Assembly: GCF_020080835.1 (NCBI RefSeq)
Contig: NC_058160.1
Span: 14,695,506-14,759,505 of the forward strand
Length of the DNA stretch: 64,000 nucleotides
Direction of reading: 5' to 3'
From: Cotesia glomerata
Lineage: Eukaryota; Arthropoda; Insecta; Hymenoptera; Braconidae
A program made the position numbers and the translations under genes. Below the pieces are notes generated by a model that was not told the origin of the DNA, made no database searches, and worked only from the letters and a program-made list of their open reading frames with translations. Below are positions 53,628 to 63,780 of the stretch, piece after piece; within the stretch, counting starts at the first letter, position 1; the number at the start of each line of letters is the position of its first letter.

Positions 53628-54271
53628 AGAGGATGAAGGATTCATTAAAGAAGAGGAGAAACCTTTACCATCGCATGAACTGCAAAGAAAAGTTTGGCTA
53701 TTATTTGAATATCCAGAAAGTTCTCAAGGCGCGCGGGTTGTTGCTATAATCTCAGTGTTTGTTATTTTGTTATCAATTGTCATTTTTTGTTTGGAAACAC
53801 TTCCCGAGTTTAAGCATTATAAAGTGTTCAATACGACGACCAATGGCACCAAAATAGAAGAGGATGAAGTTCCGGACATTACTGATCCGTTTTTTTTGAT
53901 AGAAACTATATGTATTATTTGGTTTACATTCGAGTTATCAGTGCGCTTCCTTGCCTGCCCGAATAAATTGAATTTCTTTCGTGATTTGATGAACTTCATA
54001 GACATAATCGCTATAATTCCATACTTTATAACGCTAGGTACTGTAATCGCTGGAAAGGAGCATGAATTTGATCTCCCAAAAGCACCAGTTAGTCCCCAAG
54101 ATAAAAGTACAAATCAAGCTATGTCACTAGCGATTTTAAGAGTGATTAGACTAGTCAGAGTATTTCGAATATTTAAGCTATCGAGACATAGCAAGGGTCT
54201 CCAAATACTTGGAAGAACTTTGAAAGCTTCAATGCGAGAACTTGGACTGCTCATATTTTTTCTTTTTATAG
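53628..54271 (+). CDS. Sh: Shaker (Kv1) potassium channel, S1-S5 exon
   Basis: The acceptor TTTTTTGTTCATAG ends at 53627 and the donor G|GTAAGT follows 54271; the exon is 644 bp, ending in phase 1. The ATG in frame just upstream (53596) is intronic and not a start. It encodes the end of the T1-S1 linker (REDEGFIKEEE, RKVWLLFEYPESSQ), S1 (VVAIISVFVILLSIVIFCLE), an S1-S2 loop with two N-glycosylation sites (NTT, NGT), S2 (LIETICIIWFTFELSVRFL), S3 (NFIDIIAIIPYFITLG), S4 with its arginine ladder (LAILRVIRLVRVFRIFKLSR), the S4-S5 linker and the first part of S5 (ELGLLIFFLFIG). It is nearly identical to the Drosophila protein. The tetrameric channel carries the fast K+ current in nerve and muscle membranes. 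The T1 and pore exons are not in the window. Confidence 0.97.
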
Positions 54272-54277
54272 GTAAGT
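54272..54277 (+). promoter_or_regulatory. Splice donor of the Shaker exon
   Basis: GTAAGT, a perfect consensus, after ATA-G in the S5 codon for Gly. The next exon should begin by completing this Gly and continue S5; no such exon is seen up to 64000. Confidence 0.9.
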
Positions 54278-54574
54278 AGAATAATAAAAATTCTTTTTTT
54301 CATTTTCATGTCTGTCTTGAATGTACAATGAAATGGGATGTTGTTTTCTCTTTGGTTGCATCTATTTATTTATTTAGGGCGCCACTGAATTTTTGTACAC
54401 AGTATCCAAAACTGGACTAGAACATGAAGTATGTCATCAGGGTCGTGAGAGATTGCTAGGAAGAAATCAGAAAATTATTAAGAGAAATTCATTTTCAAAA
54501 TTTATTTACTTAACCAACCCTTTTACAATAATCAAATCTCTTATACAAGAATTAACACTTAAAATTAAGTCTTA

Positions 54575-54790
54575 TTGCCGTCTGCACCCCGACCTGGGCG
54601 TCTACGCAGCGGTTTCTATCAAAGATGCTATTCCCGACGATACTCTCTTAATGGGCGTCTATATCGCAGTTTCTTATTCTCGTCGTACCCCTGACCCGGG
54701 TGTTTATACAATGGTTTTTAACTTATCCCTTATTGCACCCCCAACCTGGGCGACTCTGCAAAGGTTTCTATATGTCTGCCCAGGAAACAG
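54575..54790. repeat. Imperfect tandem repeat in the Shaker intron
   Basis: Four diverged copies of a phrase like GCACCCC-GACCTGGGCGTCTA-CGCAGCGGTTTCT at about 54585, 54650, 54695 and 54738. GC-rich against the AT-rich intron. The 156-codon frame that reads through it (54393-54863) shows no domain I know, and I do not call it a gene. Confidence 0.55.
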
Positions 54791-55042
54791 AGGAGGATAC
54801 CATGAATCCCTAGGCAGCACTGTAATCACACGCACCCACACAATTTTATTATTCCAAACCTAACACACTAAAATTTTCCCGAAATTTATTACTAATTTTT
54901 CCACAATTTTAAAAATTAATTTTCCCAATTTTATTTACTCATTAATAGTTTAATTCGCTTTTTCCAATTTAAAAACCTATCAACTAATTTTCCAAATCCA
55001 ATTTTAAATTGATTATTTTCCTAACTAATTTATTGCCGTGGT
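54791..55042. other. Intronic AT-rich sequence
   Basis: Repeated AATTTTCC/TTTCCAATTT phrases; no gene. Ends at the left target duplication of the LINE. Confidence 0.5.
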
Positions 55043-55387
55043 CTTAATAATACAATAATTTTTTTATTTTATTTTTTTATTATAGTTTATTGCGTTAAAC
55101 ATATACAGGAATGTTTTTGCAAGGGGGTATATAATATAAAATTTTGGATACAAATAGTACAATGTAATACAGATAATACAATACAAAATAATAGATATAG
55201 AAATTTTCCCATTTAATGACGTAAAAAGTTGTAATAAATAGAGTTCTAACTAGATAGTAACAAGCAAAAAATAAAAATAAAATTAAATAATATAAAAATT
55301 TATCTAAACCTCAGAAACTTTTTTTTTTTTTTTTTTTTCTAGTTATAGAAGTTAGAGAAGTAGAAGTAGTTAGAGAAGTAGAAGTAG

Positions 55388-58300
55388 TTAGAGAAGTAGA
55401 GCCCATGCTCTTTGATGTAGTGACTTTGATAGAAAATTGATGATTGCATATGTGGTTTTCAAGTCCAAAGTAGAGAGAATGTCCGGAATTTGCAAATTGC
55501 CATGCAGTAGGTCTTGTAAATACTGGGTCCTAGGACTTGCAAAGTGTGGACAAGTAGTCAGTAGGTGCTCTATTGTGTCCGGGGCTTTTAAGTTGCATAA
55601 TTGACAAGTGGGGTTCCGACCAAATCTTGATAGGTGCTTGTTTGAGATTAGGAAGCTGTTGTATATATTGGACAGTTTCAGTTGTGCTATTAATCTTTTG
55701 CTGCTAAATGGAATTCTCATCAGTAGGTATCGGTCAGGAACTCGCTGGTCAGGCTGTTTCAACGAGAACTCAAGAGATTTCGAGCTTTTTGCTGCACTCA
55801 TGTCATTTCCGAGTAAGATGATTTGGTATCGTTTGAGAATCAAGTCCGTTTTGGCTTCCCATAATAGTGGGTCAGTAGATTCAAGCAGCTCGGAGGCATC
55901 GCATTCTGTCAGGAAAGCTCTAAGCTGAGTGGCCCAGTTGAACGGAGAGGTAGACGTAATGTTTTTTGCCAGTTTGAAGAGGCGTAATAAACACATTTTG
56001 TGCAGACAATTCTCCTCAGATTTAAGAGTTTTTATTATCCAACTCCAGGTACATGTCATCGCTTTCAGTGCTACTGGTTCGAGTCCAAATTCAAGGCGTA
56101 CCGCCCAATCAGGTGTATTTCTGGGAAGTTGAAACATCTTCTTAAAAAAATAAGTTTGAGCTGTTTCCAGTGAGTTCCTGTACCAGAGTCCCCAGGCTGG
56201 AATGGCGTATAAAAATACAGACGAAACCATGCTGTCGTATATCTTGACATGAGCATTCCACGAGTCACATTTGGCCTTAGCTAGCAATGCGATTGTCGCG
56301 CCTGAAGCACTTTTCGACTTGCTGGTAGCAGCGTGTAGGGCAGTTAAGCATCTGGTTGAAATGGATACCTCGACTCGAAGATATGTATAGCTTTTAACTA
56401 GTTCTAGGCAGGAATGCTTGTATGTCCTGTAGCAATTTGGACAATCCCGGATTCTTCCTGCAGCTTTGAAAACAAGAATTTTCGTTTTTGTTTTGTTGAC
56501 TGTTAACTTGTTCAAGTCACAATATTCTTCAAGAGCTCTCAGCTTTCGCTGGAGATCTATGTGTGAATGTGCGAAGATCACGGTATCGTCTGCGTACAGG
56601 AGCATGAGAATGTCGACCACTCCGTTGATATCTAGGCCATAGAGTCCTTTCGAGCGGAAAAATTGCTCGAAATCGTGCAGGTACAGGAGAAACAGGTCTG
56701 GACTTAGAGATTCTCCTTGTAAAATACCTTCAGTAACTTCAAAATCATTTGAAAGGCCTTCGTTGGTTCTGACCTGCATAGACGCCTGATCGTATAGTGA
56801 CTTAATTGTGTTGATAAGCTTGGAGCTTAAATTTAGGGCTTGTAGCTTTTGCCAGAGTCGCCCATGAGGGACAGAATCGAAAGCTCTTTGAAAATCGACA
56901 AAAATTCCGTAAATTTCTCTTCCATCATTGTGTCGGAATTGAATTTGGATGGCACTGAGGAGAGTGAAAATAGCGTCTGTGCAACTACGACCCTTTCTAA
57001 AGCCCATCTGCGAGTCAGGTAGAATCTTTTCTTTGTCCGCCCAAAGAACCAGCCGCTTTTTCAAAATGTTCGTGAAGATTTTAGTAATTATATTGACTAG
57101 AGCAATCCCACGGTAGTTATTTGGGTCGGTTTTATCGCCTTTCTTGTGAATCATCGTCAGCCAAAGCTTCGCCCAATCTTTCGGTACGCGTTCCTCGTAA
57201 AGCACTTTGTTGAAGAGGGCAATAAGTAGATCTTTGTGCTGCGCCGACAGATTTTTAAAGAGCTCATTTGTTAATAAGTCAGGGCCAGCAGCTTTGCCAG
57301 TTTTCAGCTTGTTAAGTATGGAGTTAAGCTCCGGTATTCGGATTTCCGCATCTAAAATGTCATTGGCATTGCAAGCCGATAAATAGGACCCAGTAATCCT
57401 TGGCTTAAAGATGTTAGCGTAGAATTGGTTCCATATGTCGATTGAAATGTCTCGGGTTGAGCTTTGCTTGAAGTTAAATTTTCTAACAGCAGCACAGAAG
57501 TCCGCCGGCGCATTGACGTTGGCAAAAGCAGCTATTATACTATCAATATGAGCTTTTTTCTTTACTTTACACACTTCCCGATAATTGTTCTTTTTGCAGA
57601 TGACTTCTGCTCTGATAATGTTGCTGTTTTTGTCTTTTTTAAGTTTTCTGAGAGCTTTTTGAAACTCACTTTTTGCCACTCTGCAGTTGGAATCAAACCA
57701 AGGATTTCGTAGTGTCCAACTATTGGCTGTAGTACCATAGTTTTTTACCAAATTAGCTTTAATAGCAGCAGAATACATGTGGTCATGAAGAAGACATTGA
57801 AGATTATCAGTTGAGAGGTTTGTCAGGTCTGGTGGTACCTGGAAACTTAGGAGCTGGTCGTGGAATAGAGTGGCAGCGTTTTCAGTCCATTTGATCTTGG
57901 TAAAATGTGCTGTATTTTTGTTTACTTCTTTAATATGTAGAGTTTCTATTGGTATGCTAAGGCAAACTGGATGGTGATCAGACAAAGATGGTTTCATTAT
58001 AACTTCCATGTCGTTTATCAGGTGCAGAGATGAGATATCGGTCCAGACTAAATCAATGATCGATGTGCCAAGGTTGTCGTATGTTGGTTGAGCTGGGAAA
58101 TCACTGATTGTCCTCCCATTCAGGAGTACAAAGTCGTTTTCCACCATATATTCAATAATCCTGCGGCCTCTTTCACAGTTAGAATTGTCAGTGGTACTAA
58201 ATGTGTCGAGTAATTGGGAACCTGTGAAAAGGTCAGCTGGCCAAGGGTTTAACAGTCCCACTTTTGCGTTCAAATCTCCACCGATGATAAAAAGGTCGAA

Positions 58301-58718
58301 CGTGCGAGATGCCTTAATATTGTCAATAGTGCCCTGCAACATATCAAGTATAAACTGGAGGTCAATGCATTTACGGAAGTATACTGAACCAAGAATAACT
58401 AAGTATGAGCCTAGTAGTACTTCATTGAAGATCCACCACGGTGAAGTTTCAATTATTGTAGAATTATATTGAGAGTTTATTGCCGTTAGTAATCCACCGC
58501 TTGCTCTGCCAACCGTGTGCTCTCTCAATGCTTCCGACCAATAAATATTGTACTTTTCCAGGAATCCAGGGGTATAGGGATGAGTGACCCAGGTTTCGCA
58601 CGCTGCAATGATATCCGATTCACCAATTAATGAGCTAGGCTCTAGGTTATTAAAGCCATGTAAATTCCAAAATGTAATTTTAATTGTTGTAGATATTCCC
58701 ACGGATGAATTTATTAGT
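55388..58718 (-). CDS. LINE ORF2: AP endonuclease and reverse transcriptase
   Basis: About 1104 codons from GTG 58702, which is no normal start; the frame is open from the overlap with ORF1. Endonuclease: FWNLHG at 11-16, CETWV, GGDLNA at 141-146, IIDLVW, SDHHPV at 241-246. RT: GKAAGPD at 469-475, WLTMIHKKGDK, NYRGIAL, FVDFQRAFDSV at 601-611, GILQGESLSPDLF, and the catalytic LLYADD at 701-706. The C-terminus has a zinc-binding motif CQLCNLKAPDTIEHLLTTC (C-x2-C-x10-H-x4-C). It nicks chromosomal DNA and copies the element RNA there (target-primed reverse transcription). All key residues are present. Confidence 0.93.
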
Positions 58719-59823
58719 TTTTTTGTTTATTTTGTTCGTCAGTAACTCGTTCCCTGTTGTTAGAGCTTGAGTAAGTATCGACTGGCTGCGGGGTCATCTT
58801 GTTAGTCTCGGAGTTCCAGGAGTATACTAAATTATCTACCACTATTTTATTTCCTTTCCTTGTAAACTTTTTGCCATCGTTTCTTAGTAGTTTAGCGAAC
58901 GTCCTGATATTCCAGTCAATTTCTCTTTCCCTGGCTGTTTTATCCAGCTCAATAAAAATGTTCGTGCCTTCCAGTTTGCTTTTTTTGTTCTTAAGTATAA
59001 TATTCTTCAGATTAATATCAAACAGGTCGACTATAAGTCTCTTTGAAAACTCAGTTAATATGATTCTAGGGATGATGATACCGAATTTTTTGTTTAGGAA
59101 GAGTTTGACCTCCTCCGAGTGATCATTTAAGGAAAGAGAAAGACCAGCTATCGAGATTTTTGTTTCCTTGTTTTCTTTTTCTAAAAAATCAATTCTGTTA
59201 GTGAGTTTTATTATTGTTTCATTAACGACTCTGGGTGTCTTTGCAGCTATTAGTTCTTTGAGTTCACTTTTTTTCACAGTATTTTTCTCAAGCTCTTCAA
59301 TACGTTTACCGAGATCGGCCTTGACTCCCTGTAGTTCTCCGTTTAAGTCAGACAGTTTCTTCTGAATATTCTCAAAAGCTTCCTGATCATCTTGTAGTTT
59401 CTGGTTCATTTTATCAGTGAGTTCTTTATGTTTGGTTTCTTGATCAGCCCGCAGGATTTTTATTTTTTGTAGTAATAATTCCAACCCAGTGTCACCGGTG
59501 CTCATAGCTTCAGGAATTCTCGACGTCTCCGCCGGGTCTACTTTCTTTAAGATCTTCTGCGGTTGATCCCTTTCCTCAGGAGGAGAATCTTTGCTGTCTT
59601 CTCTTTTTCTTTTAGGATCGATTATGTATTTAGTTATTGGTGTACAGGTGGTGGCAGCTACTGCCAGAAGCTGCTGTGTAGTTGAACGTCCTTTTTCTCT
59701 TTTTGGTGGGACCGCTGGGATCACTGGTGTGCTGTCAGAATTTAAAATTAGGCGGGGTTCAGCTATTAATGGCTCGGTTTGTGTGAGGTCAAAATTTGAC
59801 CGAGAGATGTCACTAGAATTCAT
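58714..59823 (-). CDS. LINE ORF1, coiled-coil RNA-binding protein
   Basis: 369 codons from a clear ATG. Residues 1-110 are disordered and Ser/Pro/Lys-rich (KRKREDSKDS). Residues about 113-222 form a long coiled coil (LELLLQKIKILRADQ, LSDLNGELQGVKADLGKRIE, LTNRIDFLEKENKE). An RRM-like segment follows (RIILTEFSKRLIVDLFDI), then a C-terminal domain (DWNIRTFAKLLRNDGKKF, KIVVDNLVYSWN) that resembles the end of L1-type ORF1 proteins. It would trimerise and coat the element RNA. Its last codons sit on a slippery sequence leading into ORF2. Confidence 0.88.
   Translation of the reverse strand: MNSSDISRSNFDLTQTEPLIAEPRLILNSDSTPVIPAVPPKREKGRSTTQQLLAVAATTCTPITKYIIDPKRKREDSKDSPPEERDQPQKILKKVDPAETSRIPEAMSTGDTGLELLLQKIKILRADQETKHKELTDKMNQKLQDDQEAFENIQKKLSDLNGELQGVKADLGKRIEELEKNTVKKSELKELIAAKTPRVVNETIIKLTNRIDFLEKENKETKISIAGLSLSLNDHSEEVKLFLNKKFGIIIPRIILTEFSKRLIVDLFDINLKNIILKNKKSKLEGTNIFIELDKTAREREIDWNIRTFAKLLRNDGKKFTRKGNKIVVDNLVYSWNSETNKMTPQPVDTYSSSNNRERVTDEQNKQKN
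58717..58723 (-). promoter_or_regulatory. Possible -1 ribosomal frameshift site between ORF1 and ORF2
   Basis: In the ORF1 frame the codons are CAA AAA AAC TAA, so the heptamer A AAA AAC is in exact X XXY YYZ phase, one codon before the ORF1 stop. A -1 slip enters the ORF2 frame (CTA ATA AAT TCA TCC GTG). ORF2 has no ATG at its beginning, and its frame is closed by a TAA about four codons upstream of this site. A downstream stimulatory structure was not found by eye. Confidence 0.6.
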
Positions 59824-60110
59824 CTACGCAGACGTAGCCACCCCAGCTGATCGTAGCAAAGCAAGGCAAAGGACTAATACAGTATCACAAAAAAAAAAAA
59901 AAAAAAAAACAGTCCACTGAATACAAAACTCACAGGAATTGAGATAATTTTTTCCAAACTTTAGAGCACTTGTTGGAGTACAAATTACACACTTTTTTTA
60001 TGATTGATTATATAAAATTTAACTTTTAAAAAGATCAAAATATCGGAGCGATCCGAGATACGTCTGTTCACTGTTGATACTCAGTGGCGCCCCCTTAATA
60101 ATACAATAAT

Positions 60111-60806
60111 AAATATTTAATTACAAGAGGTCTTTGTGTCTTGAATTAATAGATTGAAAATATGACGACCGAGGTCTTAATAATCTGCCGACATTATGTT
60201 TATTGCGTCCGAGAATTTATAAATTTATTTTATGAAATTATGTTGTCCGAATTATTGAATAAATTTTACTCAATTTGTTTCATGAATAAAGAATTTATGA
60301 ATTATTTTTATTTAATCCATTTTTAAGTAAATTATTTAATTATTCCTGAATATCTAAGTGAATATTATTTAGACCAAATTATTTTATTTTACTTTATTTA
60401 ATTTTATTTTAAAACTTAAAAGTTTATTTTACTTTATTTTATTTTATTTTCAAAGGAACTGAGACTTGAGTTTCGACCTTGAGATTTTTCTAAGAGTCTT
60501 AGCGCGAGACAAGATGGCTGACTCTCTCAAGGTCGTGAGTTTTTGTGGTTAATTTTTGTGTTTACTTTTTCTGGCAAATTTTAGAAATTAATTTTATGTT
60601 TTAAGTTAAATAATTTTAATTAGACAATTTTACCAAATATTTCTTGATTGCAATTTTACTTTCATTTTATTAGAAATAATTAAAATTTACTCTGAATTAT
60701 TTATTTAAGTATTTCCTGATTTTAATTTCATTTCGATTTCAAAGAATCTACTAAAACTTTTTACTAATATATTTTACTGATTTTAATTTACGCTGCCCGA
60801 GAAAAA
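60111..60806. other. AT-rich sequence, no gene recognised
   Basis: Continues the intron after the LINE. Contains TTTTATTTTA runs and a short GC-richer phrase GCGCGAGACAAGATGGCTGAC near 60500. No open frame. Confidence 0.45.
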
Positions 60807-61055
60807 ATGATCAGACCTGACCATGCCTGTTCATGTATGATCAGGCCTGAAATCAGACCTGATCATACCTGTCCATGCCTGTTCATGTCTGAAGTGTTAA
60901 ATACGCTTAGGCCTGATCATGCCTGTCCATACTTATTCATGTCTGATCATACTTGTCCATGCCTGTTCATGTCTGAAGTGTTAAATACGCTCAGGGCTGA
61001 TCATACCTGTCCATGCCTGTTCATGTGTAAACAATTATTAACAGTCTATAAATAA
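60807..61055. repeat. Minisatellite based on CCTGATCATGCCTGTCCATG
   Basis: Repeated phrases CTGATCATACCTGTCCATGC and CTGTTCATGTCTGA, with a higher-order unit of about 85 bp marked by GAAGTGTTAAATACGCT at about 60890 and 60975. The 82-codon + frame through it is an artefact. Confidence 0.85.
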
Positions 61056-62150
61056 TTAGATCTGATCAGACTTGCATAGTCAGAGATGTGATAAGAATTT
61101 TTTTTTGACGAAAAAATTTTTTTTGGTAATCACAAAATATGCAAAATTATTTTTATCATTACGTTAAAATTCTGAAATAAAAAATTTGTTACATTTCCTA
61201 TGGGATGTTGAAAGTCTAAGATCCGAGATTAGAAAAATATACCCTCATCTGTTATTTAGATGAAACAATTTTTTATAAGCTGATTTCAATATCATGAACT
61301 TATAAAAACAACATCTGCCATCATAAGCCTGGTGCAATTAATAGTAATTAATTACTTAACATCTAATTTATTTTTAATTTTTACTTTCTTATATTAGTTA
61401 CATGTAGTAAATTAAAACCGTCAATATTTTATATAATATTCCTCACTGTAGTAGGCACCCATCTCTATGATTGCTATACTTACCTGCAGCCAGGTGAGAA
61501 AAGGTAGATAAATGTAGCTTATTTTCCTCACATGTTATTAAAAAAATTCGAGTACAATAATAAACGGCGTCGAATTCTAAACATAATAAATTATTATTAT
61601 TAATAATGTTTGGCTATCTCATAAAAGGCTGATGCAGCCAAAGATAAATAATAAAAATAAAAATTAGCGGCAGCTATGGGAGCTCATTGCGAAGAGAGAG
61701 ATAGAATAATACATACTTCTTCAACGAACAAGAACAGCGTAAAGTTCATGCACGCGCATCACAGGCTCATTTAAACGTACTAGGATAGAGAGAGAAGATG
61801 AGAATTGAAGTATAAAAAAGATAGACAGAAAGATAGCTTTAAATTTTTACGAAATTTTTTGAATTTTCGGAATAGTGTGCAATATTAAAGAAAATATACT
61901 TTTGAGAAAAATTACAGAAATAGTTTACACTTACCGTGAAGTTTTCATAATACTTCAATTATTAAATGTTTTATAAATTTCCTTAATTATAATTTTTATG
62001 CGCTGAAATTAATTTTAAAAAAAATTTTAAAACAGAAGGTATAAAATGTTTGTTGTATTTATTATTATGCAAATATTGTATACAAATGAAAAATAGAAAA
62101 TTAAAGCAATTACATTATGTTGAGAATAATTGCAAGTCAAAAATCAATTA
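61056..62150. other. AT-rich sequence, no gene recognised
   Basis: No usable frames. A small palindrome CACCTGGCTGCAGGTAAG-like (complement CTTACCTGCAGCCAGGTGAG, 61480-61499) and a run of AT repeats (61590-61615) are the only structure noted. Confidence 0.45.
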
Positions 62151-62167
62151 TTTAATCTTGGTCCGAT

Positions 62168-63360
62168 TTAATCTGAAGTAGCAATGTAATAATCGAGATC
62201 TCGGTAATCGCACGGCGAATTTTCTCCACCATCATTATCTGAGTTTTTTGCTTCATTTTTGTTATCATCATCATTATTTTTGAATACATCTTGTAAAATA
62301 TCATCAATTTGAAGCGGTGTTGCGTCTCCAACAAACCATCGAGGTTTCAAGTGATTTTCCTTAAACCAACCACACTCCTCCGGATTAAGTTTAATGCAGT
62401 CCGCATCAGTCGCATTTAACCACATGGAGTTAACAAATATCGTTCGCAAAATTTTTTGTTTTAGCGACTTCCAGCATGGTGGTATTAGCGTCGAATCAAA
62501 ACTTTTAATTTTCCTTAAAAATTGATTATCACTCTTAACAGCCGCATAAGCTTTTTGAAAAATTCTATATCGAGGATCATTAACAGTGATACAGGTCTTT
62601 ACTCCATACATTAAACACACCCTGTATAGGCATGAAATGCAGGCAGTGAAAGACACAATTGAGGATCTAGTGTTGACGCCAACTCAGAACAGCTAATGCA
62701 ATTAAATTCTCTGTTTTTTTATCCGGAACTTTATGTATATTCCCCAGAATAATTATCAATACATCGGTATCTGTAGCCTTCACTAATATTTTCGAGTTTT
62801 TTGGTGCTTTATAAATATGAAACATAATGCGGGTGTCAGCTTCTTCATGGTGACAAAGTAAATCGACCTCTTCTGATTTGATTACGTGATTATTACTAAC
62901 ACAGTCGGAAAAAAATTTTTCTTCAACTGTTATAAAAACTTTTTTGTTTCCTAAAGCCGTGATCAGAGAATCATTCTCCCAATACTCTGACGGAAGCTTG
63001 ACGATAGCATTTCTGAAGTGGTAATTTTTCATGTATCCCAAAAAATCGTTCGGCCTGGGCTGAAGTGGACCTTTAATTTAATATGAGGTGTCAAATTCTC
63101 TACGGTTTTCACGTTCACAGCTTTTGATAGAATCTGCTAAGTATTTATCAAATATGATATGAATTTCGGAAGCACTTGTTGAGCAAAGCTTGATAAGAAT
63201 CGATTCTGCTACTTTATCAAATGTTTATGGCAAACTTGTTTCAATTAGATGTAGAAAGTAGAATCCATCAATTATTTCAATATCTACGCTTGGAGGTTGT
63301 GTTTGTTGAACGTTTTGTTTCAAAATTTTTGCTAAATTCGATTTCTCTGTTTTAAACATT
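62168..63360 (-). pseudogene. Transposon-type gene of the H-E-E-A-D-T-R family, broken
   Basis: Read on the minus strand: DIEIIDGFYFLHLIETSLP, ESILIKLCSTSASEIHIIFD, GPLQPRPNDFLGYMKN, then CHHEEADTRIMFHIYKA, VKATDTDVLIIILGN, and after a gap CWKSLKQKILRTIFVNSMWL with NPEECGWF and WFVGDATPLQIDDIL. I know this family as widespread, multi-copy, transposon-linked proteins of insects and cnidarians; its enzyme activity is not settled to my knowledge. The HEEADTR and (P/T)DTDV motifs look like metal-binding acidic motifs. The part between 62667 and 62640 (normally a G-C/S-D segment) is deleted; stops at about 63228 and 63079. Confidence 0.7.
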
Positions 63361-63433
63361 TCACCAGTGCAAGAAAAAAGGGCTGGTGGTAGTGGTGCTA
63401 AAGAAATTTAAAGCAGCGTTCAATATCTATTTT

Positions 63434-63780
63434 TAACTTCCCGCTAAGAAAATTGAAAATTTTCAAAAATTGGGAAATTATTGTTTTCACCCCGTTTTTC
63501 GAAAATTCAGTTTTCATCAGATGTCGACGTTTTGAAGTCTTACGAAGCTTTCCTGACTATTTTCGCGGTGATGTCACCGTATCTGTATATATGTATGTGT
63601 GTGTATGTGTGTGTGCGTTTATGTATGTAAATCTCTCATAACTTTTGAACGGATTATCCGATTCGATCGAAATAAACGGCGTTCTGAAGAGTTCCTTTAC
63701 CCCTAGAATTTTGATACTAATTTACAAAATTTGAGTCGATCAATTTTGAGAAATCTCAACTATCAAGTAAAAGAAAAATC
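63434..63780 (-). repeat. (CA)n-repeat family, copy 7, 3' fragment in reverse
   Basis: Starts TTTTTAACTTCCCGCTAAG, the complement of the 3' end of the other copies, then AAGCTTTCCTGACTATTTTCGCG and a TGTATGTGTGTGTATGTGTG tract. The 5' half is missing. The + frame at 63453-63641 is part of the repeat. Confidence 0.75.

Larger units (their letters stand above)
55060..60093 (-). mobile_element. Full-length APE-type LINE, both ORFs open
   Basis: Flanked by the 17-bp duplication CTTAATAATACAATAAT (55043-55059 and 60094-60110). Minus strand: 5' UTR from 60093 (GGGGGCGCCACTGAG), ORF1 59823-58714, ORF2 to 55388, and a 3' UTR ending in AATAAA-like and A-rich sequence beside the left duplication. Neither ORF has an internal stop, so this is a recent arrival. 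It lies antisense to Shaker. I cannot assign the clade firmly; it is not the R1 type seen elsewhere in the window. Confidence 0.92.

Noticed and set aside
54376..54388. A second LINE 5' end, since AGGGCGCCACTGA resembles the LINE start at 60093
   Set aside because: Only 12 bases agree and the next sequence differs.
54393..54863. 156-codon open frame after the Shaker exon as a gene or alternative exon
   Set aside because: It reads across a degenerate repeat, has no known domain and does not continue the S5 segment.
60807..61055. 82-codon plus-strand frame as a Cys/Pro/His-rich peptide gene
   Set aside because: It follows the minisatellite unit and has no signal peptide or neighbour support.
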